In this document: positions 36,354-45,012 of the stretch, piece after piece
Position numbering within the stretch: position 1 is the stretch's first letter
How the letters are laid out: every line of letters starts with the position of its first letter
Assembly (NCBI GenBank): GCA_934359755.1
Contig: CAKRLV010000003.1
Span: 62,001 to 126,000 of the forward strand
Source of the DNA: an uncultured Agathobacter sp.
GTDB lineage: Bacteria > Bacillota > Clostridia > Lachnospirales > Lachnospiraceae
Length of the DNA: 64,000 nt
Direction: 5' to 3'
Notes under the pieces: model-generated
What the model saw: the letters and a program-made list of their open reading frames with translations, nothing else
What the model was told of the DNA's origin: nothing
The model's database searches: none
Translations under genes and position numbers: made by a program

Positions 36354-38630
36354 ATGAAAAAGAAACTAGCACTATTATTATTATCAGCAGGAATACTGCT
36401 TGCACCAGTTACAGCAGCGCAGGCGGCGACATCATCGGGTACTGCTGATGTTACATATGTTGAGACAACAGCGAAACAGCTAAATGATGAGGAGTGGGAG
36501 AAAGAAAATGACCCACTTTATGATAAATATAATTCAAAGGCATCTAAAATTTCAGTACAGTCAAATACCAGTTTTACAACAGCTAATTGGGGAAGCGGCT
36601 TAAAGCATGACCCAAGGTTCGATGGAAGCAGAAAAGTATACGGTATTGATATATCTAAGTGGCAGAAGACAATCGACTGGAATAAGGTAAAAGCAGACGG
36701 CGTAGAGTTTGTTATTATCAGATTAGGATACAGGGCACAGGCAACTGGAACACTTACATTAGATGAATGTTTTGACCAGAACATCCAGGGTGCACATGAT
36801 GCAGGACTTAAGATTGGAGTATATTTTTATACACAGGCAATCACAAATGCAGAGGCGAAAGCAGAAGCACAGTTTTGCGTGAATAAACTTAAGGATTATG
36901 AAGGATACCTCTCTTTCCCAGTCATGTATGATATCGAGAATACATCATCAGACAGAATGGGAAAGGCTAAGGTTACAACAGCACAAAGAACAGCATTTTG
37001 TAAGGCATTCTGTGATGAAGCAATAGCAAGCGGTTATAAGAGTGGTGTGTATGCAAGTCTTTCATATTTTCAGGACAATTTAAAACCAGAGACATTCAGC
37101 AATGAATATCATAACTGGCTCGCAAGATATGCAACGGCATACAATTATAATGGCAAGCAGTACAACGGAGCTTATGAGATGTGGCAGTACACAAGTACTG
37201 GTAAGGTATCTGGAATTTCTGGAAATGTAGATCTCGATGTATATTATGCCATGACACCTGATACGGTTTCAGAAGTGAAGATGAAAGCCAATTCCACTAC
37301 AGCCATTGAATTAAGCTGGAAAAAACAGGAATCTGTGAATGGATATGAGATTAATATTTATAATGAGAACAATGAACTTTTAAGTACCACATATTCCGCT
37401 ACAGAGGGAATAGTAATAGGTAATTTATTACCAGGTACAACATACAAGTTCACAGTAAGAGCATATTATGATGGTGATGAAATAATCTATGGTTCATATA
37501 GTAATGTAGCTGCATTTACCACAAGACCAGAGAAAGTAAATGATGTCAGAATGGGTGGCTACAGTGATAGCAGTATTACACTCAAATGGAATCAGGTAGG
37601 CGGAGCGACGGGATATAATGTTTACAGATATGATTCGTCAACAAAGGAAAAAACTCTTATAGCATCGACAGCATCGACATCATATAAGGTGTCTAAGCTC
37701 GAAAAGAAGAAGAGATACTACTTCAAAGTAGAAGCGTACAGAACAGTAAGCGGCATTACTTCTAACGGTGAGATGAGTACAGTATTCCAGGGGGCAACCA
37801 GAACTGACAGAGTAACAGATGTCAAGAAGAAGAGTAATTCATCAAGTTCAGTAAAAATTACATGGAAGAAGCAAAGCGGAGTAACAGGATATAGAATTTC
37901 ATGTTACGAATCATCAGGAGCATTATTCTCAGAAAGCTATACTACAGGAAACAAAAACGACTTTACTGTAAAAGGGTTAGAGGGTGGAAAGACATACAAA
38001 TTCAGAGTGTCTTCATACCTCACATCTAAAGCAGGTAATTCATATGGACCTATGTCAAAGTCTATAAGCATGACCACAAAGCCTGAAAAGGTCACAGAGC
38101 TTGGTGCAAGCACTACTACAAAGACATCCATAACTTTGTCATGGGAAAAGGTTACAGGAGCAACAGGCTATAAGGTATATGCATATAATACAAGAACAAA
38201 GAAGGCTACATTAATTGCAACTACAAGGACTAATTCATACAAAGTAAAGAAACTTACAACAGCAAAGAAATATTCATATGTTGTAAAAGCATACAGAGTA
38301 TATGCAAAGACGACATATCTTGGAGCAGCAAGCGATTATGTGACAATTTCGACTGCACCAGGACAGGTAACAGATGTCAAAATTAAAAATAATTCAAATA
38401 AATCAGTTACACTTACATGGAAAAAGGTTGCAGGTGCAACAGCGTACAGAGTATATAGATATGATAAGTCGGGAAAACTAGTATCAAAGATTAATACAAG
38501 AAGAACTGCATACAGGGATTTAGACTTAGAGTCTGGAAAGTATACATACAAAATCCGTGCATTTGTAAGAACAAAAGACAGGGATTCATACGGTTCATAT
38601 TCAAAGGCATGTAGTGTCACTGTAAAGTGA
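36354..38630 (+). CDS. Secreted GH25 lysozyme with five FnIII domains
   Basis: The protein has 758 residues with a signal peptide ending near residue 25 (AAQA then AT). The GH25 domain at about 95-300 has YGIDISKWQKTIDWNKVK, IIRLGYRAQ, LKIGVYFYTQAIT, the catalytic Asp-x-Glu in FPVMYDIENTSS, and EMWQYTSTGKVSGISG ending in the conserved NVDLDVYY. Five FnIII-like repeats of about 90 residues follow to the C-terminus, each opening with a V-T/N-D/E-V motif and containing a tW-x-K core. It cuts glycan strands in the wall. The FnIII chain probably positions the enzyme. GGAG lies a few bases before the ATG. It is related in its catalytic part to the lipoprotein at 20206. Confidence 0.94.
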   Translation: MKKKLALLLLSAGILLAPVTAAQAATSSGTADVTYVETTAKQLNDEEWEKENDPLYDKYNSKASKISVQSNTSFTTANWGSGLKHDPRFDGSRKVYGIDISKWQKTIDWNKVKADGVEFVIIRLGYRAQATGTLTLDECFDQNIQGAHDAGLKIGVYFYTQAITNAEAKAEAQFCVNKLKDYEGYLSFPVMYDIENTSSDRMGKAKVTTAQRTAFCKAFCDEAIASGYKSGVYASLSYFQDNLKPETFSNEYHNWLARYATAYNYNGKQYNGAYEMWQYTSTGKVSGISGNVDLDVYYAMTPDTVSEVKMKANSTTAIELSWKKQESVNGYEINIYNENNELLSTTYSATEGIVIGNLLPGTTYKFTVRAYYDGDEIIYGSYSNVAAFTTRPEKVNDVRMGGYSDSSITLKWNQVGGATGYNVYRYDSSTKEKTLIASTASTSYKVSKLEKKKRYYFKVEAYRTVSGITSNGEMSTVFQGATRTDRVTDVKKKSNSSSSVKITWKKQSGVTGYRISCYESSGALFSESYTTGNKNDFTVKGLEGGKTYKFRVSSYLTSKAGNSYGPMSKSISMTTKPEKVTELGASTTTKTSITLSWEKVTGATGYKVYAYNTRTKKATLIATTRTNSYKVKKLTTAKKYSYVVKAYRVYAKTTYLGAASDYVTISTAPGQVTDVKIKNNSNKSVTLTWKKVAGATAYRVYRYDKSGKLVSKINTRRTAYRDLDLESGKYTYKIRAFVRTKDRDSYGSYSKACSVTVK

Positions 38631-38641
38631 TAGTATTTTAC

Positions 38642-38670
38642 TTTTCAAAACTTATAGAGTGTGCTAGAAT
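38642..38670 (+). promoter_or_regulatory. Extended -10 promoter before the phosphoglucomutase operon
   Basis: TTTTCA (38642-38647), a 17-base spacer and TGC-TAGAAT (-10 at 38665-38670) with the TG extension. AGGAGG follows a few bases before the ATG at 38706. Confidence 0.6.
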
Positions 38671-38705
38671 TAGCCTGAACATTTTAAAAATAGGAGGATC
38701 TTGCA

Positions 38706-40430
38706 ATGGATTTTAAGGCTGAATATCAGAAATGGATGACAGATTCATATTTTGATGAAAATACAAAAGCTGAGCTTAAGGGAATAGAGAACGATGAGAA
38801 AGAGATTGAGGATCGTTTTTATCGTACATTAGAGTTTGGAACTGCCGGATTAAGAGGAGTAATAGGTGCAGGAACAAACAGAATGAACATCTACACAGTC
38901 CGCCAGGCAACACAGGGACTTGCAAACTACATTATCTCACAGAATGGACAGGATCGTGGAGTTGCAATTGCACATGACTCACGTCTTATGCATGATGAAT
39001 TCACAGATGCAGCAGCTTTATGTCTTGCAGCCAATGGAATCAAGACATATGTATTTCCGCAGTTAGCACCAGTTCCAGAGCTTTCATACGCAGTAAGAAG
39101 TCTTGGGACAATTGCAGGTATTGTAATCACAGCAAGCCATAATCCTCGTGAATATAATGGATATAAAGTATATTGGGAGGATGGTGCACAGGTAACACCA
39201 CCACACGATACTAATATCATGGATGAAGTAGCAAAGGTTACATCATTCGATCAGGTTAAGACCATGGACAAAGACGCTGCAATAGCAGCAGGATTATATA
39301 ACATCATAAGTGATGATATTGATGAGGGATATTTTGCAGAACTTCGTAAATTATCAATCCATCCAGAGATAATCAAAGATATGGCAAAGGATATCAAGAT
39401 TGTATACACACCACTTCATGGTACAGGTCTTCGTCCGGTTAAGAGAGTTCTTGAAGATTTAGGATTCGAGAATGTGTATATTGAGCCACAGCAGGCTATA
39501 GCAGATGGAAATTTCCCAACTGCACCATATCCAAACCCGGAGAACCCAGATGCATGGGAGCTTGCACTTAAGCTCGCTAAGGAGAAGGACGCAGATATAG
39601 TACTTGCGACTGATCCAGATGCAGACCGTCTCGGTGTATACTGTAAGGATACAAAGTCTGGAGAGTATGTTACATTTACAGGTAATATGTCAGCTATGCT
39701 TATAGCAGAGTACATCCTTGCAGAGAAGACAAAGAACGGTACTATGCCAGCAAATCCTGCACTTGTTGAGTCTATCGTATCTACAGATATGGCAAAAGCA
39801 ATTGCAGCAGCATATGATGTAACGCTTATAGAAGTTCTTACTGGATTTAAGTATATCGGTGAGCAGATGCTTAAGTTCGAGAAGACAGGATGCAACAGTT
39901 ACGTATTCGGAATGGAAGAAAGCTATGGATGTCTTCCAGGAACATACGCAAGAGATAAAGATGCGCCAGCAGCAGTTACAATGCTTTGCGAGGTTGCAGC
40001 ATACTACAAATCACAGGGCAAGACTCTTTGGGATGGTATGATTGATTTATACGAGAAATACGGATACTACAGAGAAGGAATCAGTACTCTTACACTTAAG
40101 GGAATTGACGGAGCAGCTCAGATTGAAGCTATTATGTCAAAGGCAAGAGAGAATGTACCTACAGCATTTGGAGACCATAAGGTGCTTGCAGTAAGAGATT
40201 ACAAGAATGACACAAGAAAAGATATGGTATCAGGTGAGGTAACACCTACAGGACTGCCATCATCTAATGTACTTTACTACGAACTTGAAGATAACGCTTG
40301 GTGTTGTGTACGTCCTTCTGGTACAGAGCCAAAGATTAAATTCTATTTTGGAGTAAAAGGAGTGTCATTAGAGGATTCTCAGTCTAAGCTTGATGCATTA
40401 TCAGCTGAGGTTTTGAAGAACTTTGAATAA
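38706..40430 (+). CDS. Phosphoglucomutase/phosphomannomutase
   Basis: This 574-residue enzyme interconverts hexose-6- and hexose-1-phosphates. It has GTAGLRGVIGAGTNRMN, the catalytic phosphoserine loop VITASHNPREYNGYK, the metal site ATDPDADRLGV, the sugar-specificity loop region GMEESYGCLPGT and the C-terminal phosphate-binding VRPSGTEPKIKFY. The length and order fit the PgcA-type bacterial alpha-phosphoglucomutase. Glucose-1-phosphate from this step feeds RmlA and UDP-glucose synthesis. It leads a five-gene unit with a zinc ribbon, an LCP protein, a UDP-sugar pyrophosphorylase and GlmS. Confidence 0.95.
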   Translation: MDFKAEYQKWMTDSYFDENTKAELKGIENDEKEIEDRFYRTLEFGTAGLRGVIGAGTNRMNIYTVRQATQGLANYIISQNGQDRGVAIAHDSRLMHDEFTDAAALCLAANGIKTYVFPQLAPVPELSYAVRSLGTIAGIVITASHNPREYNGYKVYWEDGAQVTPPHDTNIMDEVAKVTSFDQVKTMDKDAAIAAGLYNIISDDIDEGYFAELRKLSIHPEIIKDMAKDIKIVYTPLHGTGLRPVKRVLEDLGFENVYIEPQQAIADGNFPTAPYPNPENPDAWELALKLAKEKDADIVLATDPDADRLGVYCKDTKSGEYVTFTGNMSAMLIAEYILAEKTKNGTMPANPALVESIVSTDMAKAIAAAYDVTLIEVLTGFKYIGEQMLKFEKTGCNSYVFGMEESYGCLPGTYARDKDAPAAVTMLCEVAAYYKSQGKTLWDGMIDLYEKYGYYREGISTLTLKGIDGAAQIEAIMSKARENVPTAFGDHKVLAVRDYKNDTRKDMVSGEVTPTGLPSSNVLYYELEDNAWCCVRPSGTEPKIKFYFGVKGVSLEDSQSKLDALSAEVLKNFE

Positions 40431-40436
40431 TAGTAT

Positions 40437-40637
40437 ATGATGAAAATATACATATGCCCCAAATGTGGCTGGATTCGCATGGTTTCAAGAAGAAAAGATG
40501 TTGAATGTCACAAGTGCGGCAAGGAGCAGATGCGCCTGACAAATCTCGAATTCGAGAAATTCTCGGAGATGACGCAGAAGGAACGTCAGGATTATGCGGA
40601 TGCATGGCTATACATTCATAATAGAAATAAGGGTTAG
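40437..40637 (+). CDS. Small zinc-ribbon protein
   Basis: The protein has 66 residues with two Cys pairs, CPKCGW (residues 7-12) and CHKCGK (24-29), that can bind one zinc ion. A helical, charged C-terminal half follows. It resembles small rubredoxin-like or RPB12-like ribbons in size and Cys spacing. The gene sits 6 bases after the phosphoglucomutase and 8 bases before an LCP gene, so it is in the operon. The start could be either of two adjacent ATGs (40437 or 40440). Its function is unknown. Confidence 0.75.
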   Translation: MMKIYICPKCGWIRMVSRRKDVECHKCGKEQMRLTNLEFEKFSEMTQKERQDYADAWLYIHNRNKG

Positions 40638-40645
40638 AGTATATA

Positions 40646-41752
40646 ATGAGGAACAAGCAAAAAAAGAAATTAATACTATTAGCATTTGAGTTACTTGTAC
40701 TGACAGTATTAATTGGAGTCTTTGTAATCTATCAGATTACATTTGGAAAGATGGATCTTCAGGATAAACTTGATGAAGATAAAGCTGGAATTAATATGGA
40801 TATTGATGCCGACACAATTCTTGCTCAGGAGGGATATACCAACATAGCATTGTTTGGACTGGACAATAGAAGTGAAGGCAAGTATGATTCTGGAAATGCA
40901 GATACAATTATGATAGCAAGCATTAATAATGAGACTAAAGAAGTTAAACTTGTTTCTGTATACAGAGATACATTTTTAAGCATTGGCAATGGTAAGTGCA
41001 GAAAAGCAAATGCTTCATATGCAAATGGTGGAGTAACCCAGGCTGTTGCTATGCTTAACAGTAATCTCGACCTGACAATCACAGAGTATGTATGTGTGGA
41101 CTGGTCTGCAGTAATCAAGGCAATTGATGCATTAGGCGGTGTTGATATAGAAATCACAGAACCGGAGATGAATCAGATTAATAAGTATCTGCATGATGTT
41201 GACAAGGTAACAGGCAAGAAGACAGAACATCTCACTAAGTATGGTGAAGTACATCTTGATGGTTCACAGGCATGTACCTATGCAAGAATACGAAAGCTTG
41301 CGGGAGATGATTACAAAAGAGCTTCCCGTCAGAGAATTGTATTGCAGGCAATGCTTACCAAAGCAAAGAGTGCAGATATTGTAGAACTTTCTGAGGTATG
41401 CAATGCCGTATTTGGAGACATATCTACAAGTCTTACAATCAAAGAGATACTGGCTATGGCAACATATGTGCCTAAGTATCAGATTGCTGACACAACAGGA
41501 TTTCCTTTTAAACTTACAAATAAGCGGTTAAAGGCAACAGGTGATACAGTAATTCCAGTAGAACTTGACAATAATGTTGAGCAGCTTCATCAGTTTTTGT
41601 TTGGAAATGAGAACTACATGTTATCACAGACTGTTAAAAATATAAGCAATGAGATTGTATCGCAGACAGGAGTGGATATGACTACGACCACGGTGGATAC
41701 TTCATCGTATAATGATACAACAGGCAAAAAGGGAACAGAAAGTACTAATTAG
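40646..41752 (+). CDS. LCP family glycopolymer ligase, second copy
   Basis: The protein has 368 residues and a single N-terminal membrane helix (about 5-27) with the rest outside. The LCP domain starts near residue 58: IALFGLDNRSEG, ADTIMIASINNETKEVKLVSVYRDT, VDWSAVIKAIDALGGVDIEI and YARIRKLAGDDYKRASRQR. The Arg/Asp set for pyrophosphate binding is visible. This is the classical TagT/U/V topology, unlike the three-helix LCP at 33099. The C-terminus is Thr/Ser-rich. It would attach a polymer to peptidoglycan. The two LCP proteins may handle different polymers (inference). Confidence 0.94.
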   Translation: MRNKQKKKLILLAFELLVLTVLIGVFVIYQITFGKMDLQDKLDEDKAGINMDIDADTILAQEGYTNIALFGLDNRSEGKYDSGNADTIMIASINNETKEVKLVSVYRDTFLSIGNGKCRKANASYANGGVTQAVAMLNSNLDLTITEYVCVDWSAVIKAIDALGGVDIEITEPEMNQINKYLHDVDKVTGKKTEHLTKYGEVHLDGSQACTYARIRKLAGDDYKRASRQRIVLQAMLTKAKSADIVELSEVCNAVFGDISTSLTIKEILAMATYVPKYQIADTTGFPFKLTNKRLKATGDTVIPVELDNNVEQLHQFLFGNENYMLSQTVKNISNEIVSQTGVDMTTTTVDTSSYNDTTGKKGTESTN

Positions 41753-41767
41753 CATTGGAGGAGTGCA

Positions 41768-42976
41768 ATGAAAAAAGAAATTAAAGATAAGATTATTTCT
41801 ACAAATCAGAAATACCTAAAGAATATAATTGATACAGATATACCACAGAAGCTTGAGAAACAGTTAGAGAATATGGATTGGTCATATATCAATCTTATAC
41901 ATGACAAAGAGCAGAAAAGAGGAGAGTTCTCTCCACTTGGAGCGATGGAACTTTCAGAGATAAATGAGAAGAAAGCCGAATTTGAGGCATGTGGTATTGA
42001 AGCAATCAAAGCATCAAAGGTAGGTGCGATTCTTCTGGCAGGCGGACAGGGTACCAGACTTGGTTTTGATAAAGCCAAGGGAATGTACAATATTGGTGTA
42101 AATAAAGAATTATACATTTTTGAGCAGCTTATCGCGAATCTTACTAAAGTAAAAGAGCAGGCAGATACATGGGTTCCTCTTTATATAATGACAAGTGATA
42201 AGAATGATGAACAGACAAGAAGCTTTTTTGAGGAGCATAATTATTTTGGATACAACAAAGACTTCGTCAAATTCTTCGTTCAGGAGATGGTGCCAGCGGT
42301 TGACTTTGATGGCAATGTACTTATGGAATCAGCAGATTCACTTGCTATGTCACCGAATGGTAATGGCGGATGGTTCAAATCCCTTATAAATGCAGGCCTT
42401 GATAAAGACATTAAGGCAAAAGGTGTTGAATGGCTTAATGTATTTGCTGTAGACAACGTGCTTCAGCAGATTGCAGATCCTGTATTTGTAGGTGCTACAA
42501 TCAAATCTGGCTGCGTCAGCGGCGCAAAGGTAGTAAGAAAGGTAGATCCATATGAGAGAGTAGGTGCGCTTTGTCTCGAGGATGGAAAGCCATCTATTAT
42601 CGAATATTATGAGCTTACACCAGAGATGGCAGAAGCAAAGAGTGAAAACGGTTCACTTCTTTATGGATTTGGTGTTATACTTAATTATCTTTTCAGAGTT
42701 GATAAGTTATTTGATATTGCACAGAAGAGTCTTCCTCTCCATGTGGTGGAGAAGAAGGTGCCATATATAGATGAGAATGGCAACAGCAATAAGCCAGAGG
42801 AACCAAATGCATACAAATTTGAGACTCTTATTCTTGATATGGTATACATGATGGACAACTGTCTTTCATTTGAAGTAGAAAGAGAAAAAGAATTTGCTCC
42901 AGTTAAGAATGCGACAGGTACAGATTCGGTTGATTCTGCAAGAGAATTGTTGCAGAAGAACGGAATTGAAATCTAG
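41768..42976 (+). CDS. UDP-sugar pyrophosphorylase (UAP/UDPGP family)
   Basis: This 402-residue nucleotidyltransferase belongs to the UDPGP family that includes eukaryotic UDP-N-acetylglucosamine pyrophosphorylase. The uridine-binding loop is LLAGGQGTRLGFDKAKGMY (about residues 94-112). MTSDKNDEQTRSFFEEHNYFG, SPNGNGGWFKSL, NVFAVDNVLQQIADPVFVG and RKVDPYERVG follow the family order. It would form UDP-GlcNAc or UDP-Glc from the sugar-1-phosphate and UTP. Position between phosphoglucomutase and GlmS makes hexose or hexosamine metabolism likely. GGAGG lies just before the ATG. Which sugar is used cannot be decided here. Confidence 0.88.
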   Translation: MKKEIKDKIISTNQKYLKNIIDTDIPQKLEKQLENMDWSYINLIHDKEQKRGEFSPLGAMELSEINEKKAEFEACGIEAIKASKVGAILLAGGQGTRLGFDKAKGMYNIGVNKELYIFEQLIANLTKVKEQADTWVPLYIMTSDKNDEQTRSFFEEHNYFGYNKDFVKFFVQEMVPAVDFDGNVLMESADSLAMSPNGNGGWFKSLINAGLDKDIKAKGVEWLNVFAVDNVLQQIADPVFVGATIKSGCVSGAKVVRKVDPYERVGALCLEDGKPSIIEYYELTPEMAEAKSENGSLLYGFGVILNYLFRVDKLFDIAQKSLPLHVVEKKVPYIDENGNSNKPEEPNAYKFETLILDMVYMMDNCLSFEVEREKEFAPVKNATGTDSVDSARELLQKNGIEI

Positions 42977-42993
42977 AAAGTGAGGATTACGCT

Positions 42994-44844
42994 ATGTGTG
43001 GAATCGTAGGATATGTAGGAAAGCGTCAGGCCGCTCCAATACTGCTTGATGGACTTTCAAAACTAGAATATAGAGGATATGACTCAGCAGGACTTGCGGT
43101 AAGAGATGGCGAGGGATCAGTGCGGGTTGTTAAAGCTAAAGGAAGACTTAGAGAATTATCTGATAAGGTTGATGGTGGAAATACACTAAAAGGCAACTGC
43201 GGAATTGGACATACAAGATGGGCTACACATGGCGAGCCTAGTGAGATAAATGCTCATCCACATGTATCTGGAACCTGCATCGAGGACTCTGATGTGGTTG
43301 GTGTACATAACGGAATAATTGAGAACTATCAGGAATTACGTGATAAATTAATACGTCATGATTACAAATTCTATAGTGAGACTGACACTGAGGTAGTTGT
43401 AAAGTTAGTAGATTATTATTACAAGAAATACAATATTGGACCAGTTGATGCGCTTGCTAAGACTATGGTTCGTGTACGTGGTTCGTATGCACTTGCAGTA
43501 ATGTTTAAAGAGTATCCAGGTGAAATCTGGGTTGCACGTAAGGACAGCCCGATGATTATTGGTGTCGATGGAGATGAGGCATATGTTGCATCTGATGTAC
43601 CGGCTATCCTCAAATATACAAGAAATGTATACTATATCGGCAACCTGGAGATGGCATGCCTTAAAGGTGGCGAGGCTACATTCTATAATCTTGATGGTGA
43701 TGAAATTGAGAAAGAACTTACAAGAATTGACTGGGATGCTGAGGCAGCAGAAAAAGGTGGATACGAGCACTTCATGATGAAGGAAATCCATGAGCAGCCA
43801 AAGGCAGTTTCAGATACACTCAATTCAGTAATAAAGGATAACAGGATAGATTTTACTAATATTGGAATCACTGATGAAGAGATAAAGGATATATCGCAGA
43901 TATACATTGTGGCATGTGGTTCAGCATGGCATGTAGGAATGGCTGCGCAGTATGTATTTGAAGACCTTGCCAAGATTCCGGTAAGAGTTGAACTTGCATC
44001 AGAATTCAGATACAGAAAACCAATTATAGACAAGAACGGACTTGTGATAATCATAAGCCAGTCTGGAGAGACAGCAGATTCGCTTGCTGCGCTCAGAGAA
44101 GCAAAGGAAAAAGGAATAAAGACACTTGCACTTGTGAATGTAGTAGGTTCATCTATAGCAAGAGAGGCAGACAAGGTATTTTATACACTTGCAGGACCAG
44201 AGATTTCAGTTGCTACAACCAAGGCATACAGTACACAGCTTGCAGCATCTTATACACTTGCTGTTCAGTTCGCATATGTCAGAGGTGAGATTGATGAGGA
44301 ATATTATTCACATCTTATTTCTGAGATGCTTACATTGCCAGAGAAGATTGAGAAGGCTCTTGAGAACAATGAGAGAATCCAGTGGTTTGCATCTAAGTAT
44401 GCCAATGCGCATGATGCATTTTTCATAGGACGTGGTATTGACTATGCAATTGGACTTGAGGGAAGTCTTAAGATGAAAGAGATTTCATATGTTCATTCAG
44501 AGGCATATGCAGCAGGAGAACTTAAGCATGGAACAATCTCTCTTATCGAGAATGGAACTCTTGTAATAGGAATCCTTACACAAAGCGAATTATATGAGAA
44601 GACAATTTCCAATATGGTTGAATGTAAGGCAAGAGGTGCATATCTCATGGGACTTACATCGGCAGGGCATTATGAAGTTGAAGATACATGTGACTTCGTA
44701 GTTTATGTTCCAAAGGTAGATAATCACTTTATTGGAAGTCTTGCGGTTATTCCACTTCAGTTACTTGGATATTATGTATCAGTATCAAAGGGACTTGATG
44801 TAGACAAGCCGAGAAACCTTGCAAAGTCAGTAACTGTTGAATAG
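42994..44844 (+). CDS. glmS: Glutamine-fructose-6-phosphate aminotransferase GlmS
   Basis: GlmS makes glucosamine-6-phosphate, the entry to peptidoglycan and amino-sugar synthesis. The 616-residue protein begins MCGIVGYVG with the catalytic N-terminal Cys2, then KLEYRGYDSAG, HTRWATHGEPSEINAHPH and SETDTEV in the glutaminase half. The isomerase half has two SIS domains with ACGSAWHVG, ISQSGETADSLAALR, ATTKAYSTQ and the C-terminal KSVTVE. Only 17 bases separate it from the upstream gene, so there is no room for a glmS ribozyme. A clear terminator follows. Confidence 0.97.
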   Translation: MCGIVGYVGKRQAAPILLDGLSKLEYRGYDSAGLAVRDGEGSVRVVKAKGRLRELSDKVDGGNTLKGNCGIGHTRWATHGEPSEINAHPHVSGTCIEDSDVVGVHNGIIENYQELRDKLIRHDYKFYSETDTEVVVKLVDYYYKKYNIGPVDALAKTMVRVRGSYALAVMFKEYPGEIWVARKDSPMIIGVDGDEAYVASDVPAILKYTRNVYYIGNLEMACLKGGEATFYNLDGDEIEKELTRIDWDAEAAEKGGYEHFMMKEIHEQPKAVSDTLNSVIKDNRIDFTNIGITDEEIKDISQIYIVACGSAWHVGMAAQYVFEDLAKIPVRVELASEFRYRKPIIDKNGLVIIISQSGETADSLAALREAKEKGIKTLALVNVVGSSIAREADKVFYTLAGPEISVATTKAYSTQLAASYTLAVQFAYVRGEIDEEYYSHLISEMLTLPEKIEKALENNERIQWFASKYANAHDAFFIGRGIDYAIGLEGSLKMKEISYVHSEAYAAGELKHGTISLIENGTLVIGILTQSELYEKTISNMVECKARGAYLMGLTSAGHYEVEDTCDFVVYVPKVDNHFIGSLAVIPLQLLGYYVSVSKGLDVDKPRNLAKSVTVE

Positions 44845-44854
44845 TTAAATTAAC

Positions 44855-44901
44855 AAAGCTGCTCTAGTACAGTCAGATATGATTGTATAGAGCAGCTTTT
44901 T
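44855..44901 (+). terminator. Intrinsic terminator after glmS
   Basis: A 12-base stem AAAGCTGCTCTA / TAGAGCAGCTTT with a 21-base loop is followed by a T-run. Confidence 0.9.
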
Positions 44902-44938
44902 GCAGGGAGTATGTTGTTTTACAGAATTTTACGATTTA

Positions 44939-44959
44939 AAACACAAATTAAACACAAAT
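44939..44959 (+). repeat. Two 10-bp direct repeats one helical turn apart upstream of htrA
   Basis: AAACACAAAT occurs at 44939-44948 and again at 44950-44959, period 11 bases. They lie about 55 bases before the htrA start and could be a regulator site. No clear promoter hexamers could be fixed here. Confidence 0.45.
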
Positions 44960-45012
44960 AATGCGTAAACTCTTTCTTAGAAACGAAGAGATGAAGAAAG
45001 GAGTTGTTAGTA

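Noticed and set aside
42977..42993. glmS ribozyme
   Set aside because: Only 17 bases separate glmS from the preceding gene, far too short.
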